DNA of 64,000 nt from Mesorhizobium loti (lineage in GTDB: Bacteria > Pseudomonadota > Alphaproteobacteria > Rhizobiales > Rhizobiaceae), in contig AP017605.1 of the NCBI GenBank assembly GCA_002356515.1, positions 2,046,001 to 2,110,000 of the forward strand. Direction: 5' to 3'. Of the stretch, positions 35,343 to 44,012 are shown piece after piece. Numbering within the stretch: the stretch's first letter is position 1; each line of letters begins with the position of its first letter. The translations under genes and the position numbers were made by a program. The notes below the pieces were generated by a model. It saw only the letters and a program-made list of their open reading frames with translations, did no database searches and was not told where the DNA came from.

Positions 35343-35720
35343 TCAGCGGCGCATTTCGAGATAGATGTCGTCGCCGTCGACATGAACGGGAAAGGTGCGC
35401 GCCCTGAGTTTCTCGTCGACAAGGCATTTGCCGGAGCGGATGTCGAACTCCCATCCATGCCAGGCGCAGCGGATGATCTCTCCGGCGCGCTCATAGACGA
35501 ATTCCGCCTTGTCCGTTTGCCGGTTGGTGCCCGACACCGGCCCCTCGCAGAGATGGCCTGCGCGATGCGGGCAGATGTTGAGCAGCGCGGCGTAGCCGTC
35601 CTCGAGCTGGAATATGCCGACGCGGATGCGGCCGATGGTGACGATCGTGGGCTTGCCGACGGCGACCTGGGCGGCCTTGCAGGCAAAGGTCAGCGCCGGA
35701 GCGGTTGCGGCGGCGCTCAT
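35343..35720 (-). CDS. Rieske [2Fe-2S] ferredoxin-like protein
   Basis: A 125-residue single-domain Rieske protein. The cluster ligands are Cys50 and His52 in CPHRAGHLC and Cys85 and His88 in CAWHGWEFD. The length and lack of a catalytic domain fit an electron-transfer ferredoxin for an oxygenase. Its start overlaps the amidohydrolase stop (TGATG). The HD-domain protein encoded 33 bases downstream is a candidate partner; no reductase gene is adjacent. Confidence 0.9.
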   Translation of the reverse strand: MSAAATAPALTFACKAAQVAVGKPTIVTIGRIRVGIFQLEDGYAALLNICPHRAGHLCEGPVSGTNRQTDKAEFVYERAGEIIRCAWHGWEFDIRSGKCLVDEKLRARTFPVHVDGDDIYLEMRR

Positions 35721-36805
35721 CAGGCGACCCTCGCGGCCGCGGCCGGAGCCTCGATGCGCTTGTAGACCTCCAGCGCATTCAGCCCCATCACCTTGTCGCG
35801 CCAGGCCGGTGGGATGTGCAGATTCGTCGGCGCGTCGAAATCCCAGTGCGGATAGTCGGAGGCGAAAAGCAGCGTGTTCTGGCCGTCCATGTGCTCCAGC
35901 GTTTCCCACAGATGCCTGACGTTCTGGGGCTGCTCCAACGGCTGGGTGCTGAAGCGGATGTTGCGGCGGCAATATTCCGACGGCAGCATCTTCAGCCACG
36001 GCGTCTCCTTGCGCAGCGCCTTGAAATTGGCATCGAGCCGCCACATCAGCGAAGGCACCCACGACACGCCGCACTCGATGACGACGAAATAGAGGTCGGG
36101 ATATTTCTCGAACACGCCGTTGGAGATCATGCTGACCACATGGGTCATCGCCGGCTGGGCGAGCAAGGCGTGCGTTTCCCAATAATAGGCAGTCGGGCCG
36201 CTGGCGATCGCGTTGTGGTTGACGCCGCCTTGGCCGCCGAAATGAATGGCGAAGGGCAGCCCGACCTCGGCGCAGGCTTCGTAGATCGGATGGTAGAAGG
36301 GATCGCCATAGGGGCGCTGCGAGCCGTGGCTGGCCAGCACCTGGACGATGTCCTTGTGGCCGCCGAGACGCCGGATCTCGGCTGCGGCGCCATGGGGGTC
36401 GGTCGGCGAAATGATGATCGATCCCTTGAAGCGGTTGTCCTTCGGCAGCCACCAGTCGATCATGTAATCATTGTAGGCTTTCACCAGTGCGTTGGCATAG
36501 TGATAGTTGGCCAGGGTCGAGGCTTCCAAAGGCTCGTCGGCGGTGAGGATCGCCACATCGATGTCATAGAGATCGAGGTGCTTCTCCTTCATGATCAGGT
36601 AATTGTCATCCTCGGTTTCCGGACGGATGTCGTGCCGCGAGAACCCCTCCGGGTGCAGCCATGGACGGTGGCCGTGCGGAAAGCTTCCCCTCGGCCCGGG
36701 CTTCTCGCCGCGCACCAGGAAATCGCGCCAGTAGGGTTCGAGATACGGCAGCAGCACCTCGGCGCTCGACCAGTAATTGTGAACGTCGGTGTCGACGATG
36801 AACAT
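35720..36805 (-). CDS. amidohydrolase-2 family metal-dependent hydrolase
   Basis: A 361-residue protein of the amidohydrolase_2 (decarboxylase/hydrolase) family. VDTDVHNYW at the start supplies the DxH metal site, GLPFAIHFGGQGG the central His and LLFASDYPHWDFDAP the late metal Asp. Relatives decarboxylate aromatic acids or hydrolyse C-C and C-N bonds. The ATG at 36805 gives the usual start. It is the first gene of a three-gene leftward operon and is divergent from a LysR gene, a layout that usually means LysR control. Confidence 0.9.
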   Translation of the reverse strand: MFIVDTDVHNYWSSAEVLLPYLEPYWRDFLVRGEKPGPRGSFPHGHRPWLHPEGFSRHDIRPETEDDNYLIMKEKHLDLYDIDVAILTADEPLEASTLANYHYANALVKAYNDYMIDWWLPKDNRFKGSIIISPTDPHGAAAEIRRLGGHKDIVQVLASHGSQRPYGDPFYHPIYEACAEVGLPFAIHFGGQGGVNHNAIASGPTAYYWETHALLAQPAMTHVVSMISNGVFEKYPDLYFVVIECGVSWVPSLMWRLDANFKALRKETPWLKMLPSEYCRRNIRFSTQPLEQPQNVRHLWETLEHMDGQNTLLFASDYPHWDFDAPTNLHIPPAWRDKVMGLNALEVYKRIEAPAAAARVA

Positions 36806-36972
36806 GGATGTCTTGCCTGCCGCTGGGTGGGATGAGGAGTTGCGGCAACCCTGCGCTTCCAAGGCAGGGCCGGCAACGCAGCCAGCGGCGGGATGTTGAT
36901 CGAAGAATCCGATTACCCGTTGTCGGACCGGGCCGAAAAGCGTTAGCGATTGCAGGGAATTCCTGGCGCTGG

Positions 36973-37827
36973 ATGGCCGAGATGCAGATCGAACTCTTGG
37001 ACACGTTCCTCGACCTTATCGAAACCCGCAACTTCAACAGGACGGCGGAGCGCCTTGGCATCACCCAGTCGACCGTTTCGAGCCGCATCCGCACGCTCGA
37101 GACATTGCTCGACAAGCAGCTCTTCATCCGCGGCAAGAGCGGCACGGAACCGACCGTCGCCGGCCTGAGGTTCGAGGAGCATGCGCGCGCGGTCAGGCTG
37201 CGCTGGCTCGACGCCCGCCGCGAAATCCAGACGGTCGGCAAGTTCGACCGGCTGATCCGCATCGGCATCCAGTTCGAGCTCTACGAACGCGTGCTGGGAG
37301 GATGGCTGGAATGGGTGCGGGCGACGATGCCCAAACTGGCGATCTATGTCGAGATCGACTACTCCAACCAGATGATCCTCGATCTCACCACCGGCAGCCT
37401 CGATCTGGCGGTGCTCTATTCGCCGCAGCACCTGCCGGACATGCATTACGAGCAGATCGCCGAGGAGAATTTCGTCATGGTGTCGACGCGCGGCGTTGCC
37501 TTCGGCGCGGTCACGCCGGCCGACTATATCCGGGCCAACTATTCGGCCTTCTTCAACCGCGCCCACAGGCAGATGCTGCCGGAGCTTGAAAACAGCCCGG
37601 TCTCGACCGGAAATGGCGGCGCTGTCGCCTATCTCTTGCGAAGTCGGGGCGGGACCGCTTTCGTCACCGAGACGGTGGCGACCAGGTTGCGGCAGGAGGG
37701 CGTGGCGGAATTCGTCGCCGATGCGCCGAAGATTTCACATCCCATCTATTCGGCCGTCCATGTCAGGCACCATCATTCCCACACCCATATTCGCCTGCTC
37801 AAGGCGCTCAAGCAGATGACCGCATAG
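36973..37827 (+). CDS. LysR-family transcriptional regulator
   Basis: A 284-residue LysR protein. The winged helix-turn-helix is FNRTAERLGITQSTVSSRIR near residues 20-39, then TLETLLDKQLFIRGK, and an effector domain with the segments LAIYVEIDYSN and FVMVSTRGVAFG. The 167-base divergent gap to the amidohydrolase gene makes that operon the likely target. I start it at the ATG at 36973; the ATG three codons later is equally possible and no good ribosome binding site decides between them. Confidence 0.92.
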   Translation: MAEMQIELLDTFLDLIETRNFNRTAERLGITQSTVSSRIRTLETLLDKQLFIRGKSGTEPTVAGLRFEEHARAVRLRWLDARREIQTVGKFDRLIRIGIQFELYERVLGGWLEWVRATMPKLAIYVEIDYSNQMILDLTTGSLDLAVLYSPQHLPDMHYEQIAEENFVMVSTRGVAFGAVTPADYIRANYSAFFNRAHRQMLPELENSPVSTGNGGAVAYLLRSRGGTAFVTETVATRLRQEGVAEFVADAPKISHPIYSAVHVRHHHSHTHIRLLKALKQMTA

Positions 37828-37894
37828 AGGCTGTCCAGGACGCAAGGAGGGCTGAGGCAGCCTCGGCAAGGTGCGAAGCAGCGCTGCCTTGCAT

Positions 37895-38575
37895 TCAACC
37901 GTCCCGCAGCGGCCCCACCTGCGCTTCGAGCATCTCAAACCCCGCCGCCTCCGCCGCCTGCGGCGTCACCACGCTTTCATCGAGGCACCATTCGAGCCAG
38001 AGCCCGTCGACCAAAGCGATGAAATTGCGCGCCAGCGACGGAGCGTCGACTTGCCTGCCGCGTGGCACCGCGACCGCCGCGATGTCCTCGGCGAGTTCCG
38101 CCCGATAGGCATCGTAGAGTTCGCGGTGCGCTTCCTTGAGGCGCGGGTTGACGGCGATCTCGCCCCACAGCGACAGCCAGATCAAAAGGTTCTCGCGGCT
38201 GAAATATTCGGGCGAGAAATTGGAATGCACCAAAGCGGCCAGCGATGCCTCCGGCGGCCAGTCGGATGCCTCGGCACGGCGGCGCTTGGCTTCGGCGATC
38301 TGGTTGTTGACGCTGGCGTAGAGCGAGGATTTGTAGACCTCGACCAGCAATCCATCGAGGCTTTCGAAATGATGGTTTATGAGGCCGCGCGAAACACCGG
38401 CCTCCTTGCAGATACGGTCGATGGTGAAGGCGCCGATGCCGCCGACCGACAGGCAGCGTGTCGCCGCCTCGATCAGCATGGAACGGCGCACGTCGGCCTG
38501 TTCGCGGCTGAAGCGCGGCGGAGCCTTTTTCGCGCCGCGCTTCCTTTTTGCATCTTCTGCCTGGGCTTCCGTCAT
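37895..38575 (-). CDS. TetR-family regulator, BetI-like
   Basis: A 226-residue regulator. The N-terminal basic stretch precedes a TetR helix-turn-helix (FTIDRICKEAGVSRGLINHH). The ligand domain has a FSRENLLIWLSLWGEIAVNP segment and LVDGLWLEWCLDE, the pattern I know from BetI and RutR-like proteins; BetI senses choline. It lies 46 bases after the SBP gene at the end of the leftward transporter operon, so it would be made with that operon. The two palindromes at 30861-30886 and 46036-46073 are its best candidate sites, which would make the operon self-controlled. Confidence 0.88.
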   Translation of the reverse strand: MTEAQAEDAKRKRGAKKAPPRFSREQADVRRSMLIEAATRCLSVGGIGAFTIDRICKEAGVSRGLINHHFESLDGLLVEVYKSSLYASVNNQIAEAKRRRAEASDWPPEASLAALVHSNFSPEYFSRENLLIWLSLWGEIAVNPRLKEAHRELYDAYRAELAEDIAAVAVPRGRQVDAPSLARNFIALVDGLWLEWCLDESVVTPQAAEAAGFEMLEAQVGPLRDG

Positions 38576-38621
38576 GCAACCCAGCTAATCGATTATGCCC
38601 TTCCTGTCCATGAAAGCGCGT

Positions 38622-40184
38622 TCAGGCCTTCTTCTTGAACAGCACCGGATTGGGATGGCCATCGGGATAGATGACCGGGTCGAATGCGGTTTTGTGGATA
38701 GCGACCAGCGGCTGATGGCAGATGAAGACGAAACCGCCGGACTGCTCCATCAGATCCTCCATGCGGTTGGACAAGACGATGCGCTTGGCCTCGTCGCTTT
38801 CCGCCACCAGCTGCTGATAGCTGGTCTCGAATTCCGCACTGTCGAAGCCCGACCAATTGTAGGCGCCGATCTGGTCGGGGCGGAACCAGACCAGGTTTTC
38901 CGACGGGTCGATGCCGCCGGCAAAATCCATCAGCGCCAGGTCGATGTTCTTGTAGCCATCGCCCTGCGTCTTGTCGCCGACGCCCCAGAAGGCGGCCTCG
39001 TCATAGGGCTGGATCTCGACCTTGATGCCGGCCTGCTCAAGGCTGGCCTGGATGATCTGCGCGGTCGCGGTGCGGATGGAATCGTTCATCACCGTCAGCG
39101 TCAGCGACAGATCGCTGACGCCGGCTTCAGTGAGTAGCGCGGCCGACTTCTCATAGTCGGGCGCCGCGATCAGATTGGAGGCGCGCGCGAATTTGGTGCC
39201 GGGCTGGACGACGCCGGTGGAGCGCTTGGTCAGGTCGTCATAGACGCCGGTGAGGATCTGCCCGACATCGACGCCATACTGCACGGCTTGCCGCACCTTC
39301 AAATCCTTGAGCCGCGGGCTCAACTGGTTGATGGTCAGCCAGACATAACGGGTCGACTGCGCCTCGATCAGGTTTGTGTCCGCCGGCGGCTTCTCCTTGA
39401 CGGCCTTGGTCGCCGAAATGGCGATCTTGGTGTAGTCGAAGGCATCGGCCTCGTAGGCAAGCTGGGCCGCCTGGTCGTCGGTGACGATATAGATCTCGAC
39501 CTTCGAAAAGTCCGGCTTCGGTCCCGGCCAATCCGGATTGGCCGTCAGCGTCACCTTCTGCTTCTGCTGCCAGTCCGAGAAGAGATAGGGCCCGCAGGTC
39601 GCCGGCGGCTGCGTGGTGAATTTGCCGCCCGCCTTCTCGGTGCCGGCGCGGCTGATGATGTGGCCGCCATAGTAAGGCAGGCTGGTGACGAAGATCGGCT
39701 GGTAAGGTTCCTTCAGATGGATGATGCCGGATCTGGCGTCGACGACCTCGACACGATCGAGTTTCTCGAACTGATAGGCCCAGGGCGATGCCAGCGCCTT
39801 ATCGGCAATCCGCTCGAAGGAGAATTTCACGTCATCTGCCGTGACCGCGCCGAAACCACCAGACCATTTCAGCCCGTCGATCAAGGTGAAGGCGATGGTT
39901 TTCGGGTCTTTCTGCTCCAGCTTTTCCGCGCCCCACAGCGACCAGGGCGAGCCTTTGCGGATGTCGCCGAAATGGTTGAGCGAGACATAGATGCCGCGCA
40001 TCATGACATCCTCGATGCCACCATTCATGAAGGCGGGATCGAGGCATTGCAGATCGCCCTCCATGCGGATGCGCAGCGTGTCGCCGGCGGCCGACCAGGC
40101 AAAGCTCGGCTTCATCGCCAGGCCGGCGCTCAGCACGCCGGCCGCTTTCAGGAATGCACGTCTATCCATGGACCATTCTGTCAT
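38622..40184 (-). CDS. peptide/opine-type ABC substrate-binding protein, Tat-exported
   Basis: A 520-residue family-5 binding protein. DRRAFLKAAG near the start is a twin-arginine signal followed by a short hydrophobic stretch ending ASAAG-like. LRIRMEGDLQCLDPAF, VTADDVKFSFERI and PYYGGHIISRAG follow the DppA/OppA layout, with NPDWPGPKPDFSKVEI later on. AAGGGGAAA precedes the ATG at 40184; the ATG at 40169 is possible. Family-5 proteins bind peptides, opines, nickel or glycosides; this one sits with a BetI-like regulator, so a quaternary-amine derivative is plausible. One base separates it from the upstream ATPase gene. Confidence 0.93.
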   Translation of the reverse strand: MTEWSMDRRAFLKAAGVLSAGLAMKPSFAWSAAGDTLRIRMEGDLQCLDPAFMNGGIEDVMMRGIYVSLNHFGDIRKGSPWSLWGAEKLEQKDPKTIAFTLIDGLKWSGGFGAVTADDVKFSFERIADKALASPWAYQFEKLDRVEVVDARSGIIHLKEPYQPIFVTSLPYYGGHIISRAGTEKAGGKFTTQPPATCGPYLFSDWQQKQKVTLTANPDWPGPKPDFSKVEIYIVTDDQAAQLAYEADAFDYTKIAISATKAVKEKPPADTNLIEAQSTRYVWLTINQLSPRLKDLKVRQAVQYGVDVGQILTGVYDDLTKRSTGVVQPGTKFARASNLIAAPDYEKSAALLTEAGVSDLSLTLTVMNDSIRTATAQIIQASLEQAGIKVEIQPYDEAAFWGVGDKTQGDGYKNIDLALMDFAGGIDPSENLVWFRPDQIGAYNWSGFDSAEFETSYQQLVAESDEAKRIVLSNRMEDLMEQSGGFVFICHQPLVAIHKTAFDPVIYPDGHPNPVLFKKKA

Positions 40185-40185
40185 C

Positions 40186-41214
40186 TCAGTTTCCCCTTTG
40201 GTTTGCGGAAGCGCGTGAGAAGGCTTCCCGTTCTTGCCCGCCTGTCTCCAGCGGGAAATGGCAGCGCACCATCCGGTCGGCGCCCATCGGCCGATAGGCC
40301 GGCGCCTCGGTCCTGCAACGCTCGCGCGCGATCGGGCAGCGCGTGTGGAACTCGCAGCCCGAGGGCCGCCGGAACACGCTCGGAATCTCGCCGGTGACGG
40401 CCGGGGTCTGGCTGCGCCGTCGCGGATCGGGGATCGGCTCGGACTGGATGAGCGTCGCGGTGTAGGGATGCATCGGCGCCGAAAACACATCCTGCGTTGG
40501 ACCCGTTTCGACCAGCCGGCCGAGATACATGATGGCCAGCCGGTCGCTGACATGGCGGATCATGGCCAGGTTGTGGGTGACGATCATGGCGGCGAAACCC
40601 AGTTCGCGCTTCAGCTCGCCGATGAGGTTGAGCACATCGCCTTGCACCGAGACATCGAGGCCGGCTGTCGGCTCGTCGGCGAGCAGCAGATGCGGCTTCA
40701 TCGCCAAAGCGCGAGCCACGCCGACGCGGCGCGCCTGGCCGCCCGACAGCTCATGCGGAAAGCGGTCGACGAAGGAAGCGGGCAATCCGACCAGCGCCAG
40801 CAGCGCCTTGGCCGCGGCGCGGCGGTCCGGCATCGGCACGCCCTGAATGATCTGTGGCTCGGTGAGCAGCGTGCCGATGCGCAGGCGCGGGCTGAGCGAG
40901 GCGACCGGATCCTGGAACATCATCGCCGAACGCCGGCGCATGGCGCGGAAATCGGCCGGCGTCGCCACATCCCTGCCCTCGAAGACGATGCGGCCGGCGG
41001 CGGCCCGGATGAGCCCGAGAATGGTGCGCGCCAGCGTCGTCTTGCCGGAGCCGGATTCGCCGACCAGCCCGAGCGTCTCGCCCGGCATCAGCGACAACGT
41101 CACGCCGTCGATGACATTGAAGCCCGGCAGCGGGAACGGATTGATCAGCCGGCTGAGCAAGCCGCCGCGCACGAAGCTCACGGAGAGGTCTTCCACGGCG
41201 AGCAGCGGGTTCAT
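40186..41214 (-). CDS. peptide-type ABC ATP-binding protein (DppF-like)
   Basis: A 342-residue ATPase with Walker A GESGSGKTT, signature LSGGQARRVGVARAL, Walker B LLLADEPTAGL and the switch His in MIVTHN. The C-terminal oligopeptide-type extension carries CEFHTRCPIARERC, a Cys pattern found in DppD/F/OppF C-termini that can hold an iron-sulphur cluster in some members. It overlaps the DppD-like stop by four bases. It is the second ATPase of the transporter. Confidence 0.94.
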   Translation of the reverse strand: MNPLLAVEDLSVSFVRGGLLSRLINPFPLPGFNVIDGVTLSLMPGETLGLVGESGSGKTTLARTILGLIRAAAGRIVFEGRDVATPADFRAMRRRSAMMFQDPVASLSPRLRIGTLLTEPQIIQGVPMPDRRAAAKALLALVGLPASFVDRFPHELSGGQARRVGVARALAMKPHLLLADEPTAGLDVSVQGDVLNLIGELKRELGFAAMIVTHNLAMIRHVSDRLAIMYLGRLVETGPTQDVFSAPMHPYTATLIQSEPIPDPRRRSQTPAVTGEIPSVFRRPSGCEFHTRCPIARERCRTEAPAYRPMGADRMVRCHFPLETGGQEREAFSRASANQRGN

Positions 41215-42176
41215 GGCGTCACCGCATGGCAGCGCGCGACATGGGTCGCGGCGAGCCTCACCAGCGGTGGCGCGATGGAAGCGCATGGTGCGAAGGCGCG
41301 GTCGCAGCGCGGGACGTAGACGCATCCCGACGGCTGCAGGGTCAGGCTGGGCAGGGAGCCCGGAATGGTCGGCAGCCTGTCCAGCCGCTCATGGAAACGG
41401 GCGGGGTCGCAGGCGAGCAGCGCTTGCGTGTAGGGATGCCTGGCATCGTGGAAGATCGCATCGACCTCACCGCCCTCGACCACCTCGCCGGCATACATGA
41501 CATAGACCCGGTCGCAGAGTTCGGCGATGACGCCGAGATGGTGCGAAACGACGATGATGATGCCGTTATACTCGCGCCGCAGTTCGCGCAGCAGATGGAT
41601 GATCTGCGCCTCCATGGTGACGTCGAGCGCCGTCGTCGGCTCGTCGGCGATGAGAAGGCCGGGATCGGTCAGCAGCGCGGCGGCAATGGCGACGCGCTGG
41701 CGCATGCCGCCGGACAGTTCGTGCGGGAAGCTGCGCATGCGCCGTTCGGCATCGGCAATGCCGACGCGGCCAAGCATGGCGGCGATGCGCGCCCGCTTCT
41801 GCGCCCGGCCAAGATCCTTGCGGTGGTGCTGGAAATCGACGAGCTGGTCGCCGATGGTCAGCACCGGGTTGAACGCCGTCATCGGATCCTGGCTGACCAG
41901 CGCGATCTCGTCGCCGCGCAGCAGCCGCTGGCGATGCGCGTCGAGCTTGGCCAGGTCGACGCCGTTGTAGCGGATCGACCCGTCGATGCGGGCATTGGCC
42001 GGCAGAAGATTCGCCAGTGCGGTGACCAGCGTGGACTTGCCGCAGCCGCTCTCGCCGACAATGCCGATGACCTCGCCGGGATGCGCCTCGATATCGACAT
42101 GGCGCAGCGCATGCACCGCGCCATGCGGCGTCTCGTAGCGGACGCTGAGATCGCTGGCGGCGAGCGAGCCAGTCAT
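41211..42176 (-). CDS. peptide-type ABC ATP-binding protein (DppD-like)
   Basis: A 321-residue ATPase with Walker A GESGCGKST, the Q-loop VSQDPMTAFNPVL, signature LSGGMRQR, Walker B LLIADEPTTALDV and switch His in IVVSHH. The C-terminus has VYVPRCDRAFAPC, the Cys-containing extension of this subfamily. It overlaps the DppC-like permease by four bases (ATGA) at one end and the DppF-like gene at the other, so all are tightly coupled. Confidence 0.94.
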   Translation of the reverse strand: MTGSLAASDLSVRYETPHGAVHALRHVDIEAHPGEVIGIVGESGCGKSTLVTALANLLPANARIDGSIRYNGVDLAKLDAHRQRLLRGDEIALVSQDPMTAFNPVLTIGDQLVDFQHHRKDLGRAQKRARIAAMLGRVGIADAERRMRSFPHELSGGMRQRVAIAAALLTDPGLLIADEPTTALDVTMEAQIIHLLRELRREYNGIIIVVSHHLGVIAELCDRVYVMYAGEVVEGGEVDAIFHDARHPYTQALLACDPARFHERLDRLPTIPGSLPSLTLQPSGCVYVPRCDRAFAPCASIAPPLVRLAATHVARCHAVTP

Positions 42177-43060
42177 GCCGGCCTCCGCAATTGCAGGCGC
42201 GGATCGAGATAGTCGCGCAGGCCTTCGCCGAGAAAGGTGAAGCCGAGAGTCGCCAACACCAGCGGCAGCCCGCCGAAAATGACCATGAACGGTGCCGAGC
42301 GGATCGAAGTGTAACCGTCATAGAGAATCGAGCCCCAGGACGGCGTCGGCGGACGGACGCCAAGACCGAGGAAACTCAGGCCGGCCTCGACCATGATGAC
42401 CACCGGGATATCCATCGACAGAAGGATGATCAGCGGTCCCACCACATTGGGCAGAAGGTGGATGAAGATGATGCGCGCGGCACTGGCATCGATCAGCCGC
42501 TCGGCGAGGATATAGTCGCTGTTCTTCAGCGCCAGCGTCTGCGCCCGGATCAGCCTGGCGTAGCTTGGAAACGAGGTCGCGGCGATGACGATGATCAGCG
42601 TGCCGGTGCCGGCGCCGAGCACGGTGATGATGGCGAGCGCGAACATGATCATCGGCAGCGAATTCAGGCTGTCGAAGCTCAGCACCAGCATGGCGTCGAG
42701 CCAGCGCGGGCCATAGCCGGCGATCAGGCCGAGCATCAGGCCGATGGCGCCGGCAATGGCCACCGACACCATGGCGATGGTGAGTGCCGTGCGCGCGCCG
42801 TAGATGACGCGCGACAGGAGATCGCGGCCGAGATGATCGGTGCCGAACCAATGCTCCGCCGACGGCGGCTGCAACTTGTGCAGCACGTCGATCTTGACCG
42901 GCGAATAGGGCGCCAGCCACGGCGCGAAAATGGCGGTGACGAGGAAGCTTGTGACCAGGATCAGCGCCACGCAAGTGAACGGATCGGCAAGCAGCGCGCG
43001 CAGCAGCACAAAGCGTTGTCGGCCCGGAACGGACAGCGAGGCATCAGCCACGGAAGACAT
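42173..43060 (-). CDS. peptide-type ABC permease (DppC-like)
   Basis: A 295-residue membrane protein. The N-terminal first helix is followed by HWFGTDHLGRDLLSRVIYGART, the diagnostic DppC/OppC segment. A second motif, LILAERLIDASAARIIFIHLLPN, is the EAA loop. Six membrane segments are expected. It starts within the DppB-like coding end (17-base overlap). Confidence 0.94.
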   Translation of the reverse strand: MSSVADASLSVPGRQRFVLLRALLADPFTCVALILVTSFLVTAIFAPWLAPYSPVKIDVLHKLQPPSAEHWFGTDHLGRDLLSRVIYGARTALTIAMVSVAIAGAIGLMLGLIAGYGPRWLDAMLVLSFDSLNSLPMIMFALAIITVLGAGTGTLIIVIAATSFPSYARLIRAQTLALKNSDYILAERLIDASAARIIFIHLLPNVVGPLIILLSMDIPVVIMVEAGLSFLGLGVRPPTPSWGSILYDGYTSIRSAPFMVIFGGLPLVLATLGFTFLGEGLRDYLDPRLQLRRPA

Positions 43061-43994
43061 CGCGCACCCTCGGATCGAGCCGTGCGATCAACAGATCGGC
43101 GGCAATGGTGATGGAGACATAGATTGCGGTCATGATCAGCACCGTGCCCATGACGACGGGATAATTGCGGGTGTTGACGGCGTCGGTGATCAGCTTGCCG
43201 ATGCCGGGCCGGGCAAACACCGCCTCGACGAAGACGGCGCTGGACAGGATGCTGCCGAGGCCGACGGCGACCAGCGAGATGGTCGGGATGATGGCGATGC
43301 GCAGCGCGTATTTGGAGACGATCTTCCACTCCGGCAAACCAAACGAGCGCGCGGTGCGGATGTGCGGCTCGCCCATCACCTCCATCATCGAGGCGCGCAC
43401 CATGCGGGCGATATAGCCGATCCAGCCCAGCGCGATCGCTGCCGCGGGCATGACCAGCGCCTTGGCCTGGCTGGCGAAGTCACCAGCCTCGCCGGCGCCG
43501 ATGGCCGGCAGCCAGCGCAGCGTCACGGCGAACAGCAGCAGCGAATAGATGGCGACGACAAAGGACGGCACGGCGATGACGCCGACCGAGAGCACGCCGA
43601 TGACGGCATCGGCCGCCGTGCCGCGCCGCATCACCGACAGGCAACCCAAGGGAACGCCGATGAGGAGCGCGACGGCCAGCGCGGTCAGGCCGAGGATCAG
43701 CGTGTTGGGCAGCGCTTCAAGGACCAGCATCGAGACGGGCCGGTTCGACCAGACGTCATAGCCGAGATTGCCGGTCAGCGCGTTGCGGAAGAATTCGATG
43801 ATCTGCCACCAGACCGGCTGGTCGAGCCCCATGCGCTCGATCAGCAGCCGCTTCAGTTCCGGCGTGGCGCGCGGACCAAGCGCCACGGTCGCGGGGTCAC
43901 CCGGCACCAGGAAGACGGCCGCATACATCGCAATCATGACGAGGACGAGGATCAGGAGGCCGAGACCGATGCGCTTCACTGCATATGCGAGCAT
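43044..43994 (-). CDS. peptide-type ABC permease (DppB-like)
   Basis: A 316-residue membrane protein. It starts with MLAYAVKRIGLGLLILVLVM, the usual first helix of DppB/OppB, and contains LGLDQPVWWQIIEFFRNALTG and the EAA-like loop VRASMMEVMGEPHIRTARSFG. GAGGAGGGAGG before the ATG is a strong ribosome binding site. It follows the hydrolase gene after 18 bases. Confidence 0.94.
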   Translation of the reverse strand: MLAYAVKRIGLGLLILVLVMIAMYAAVFLVPGDPATVALGPRATPELKRLLIERMGLDQPVWWQIIEFFRNALTGNLGYDVWSNRPVSMLVLEALPNTLILGLTALAVALLIGVPLGCLSVMRRGTAADAVIGVLSVGVIAVPSFVVAIYSLLLFAVTLRWLPAIGAGEAGDFASQAKALVMPAAAIALGWIGYIARMVRASMMEVMGEPHIRTARSFGLPEWKIVSKYALRIAIIPTISLVAVGLGSILSSAVFVEAVFARPGIGKLITDAVNTRNYPVVMGTVLIMTAIYVSITIAADLLIARLDPRVRDVFRG

Positions 43995-44012
43995 GGCCTC
44001 CCTCCTCTTTCC

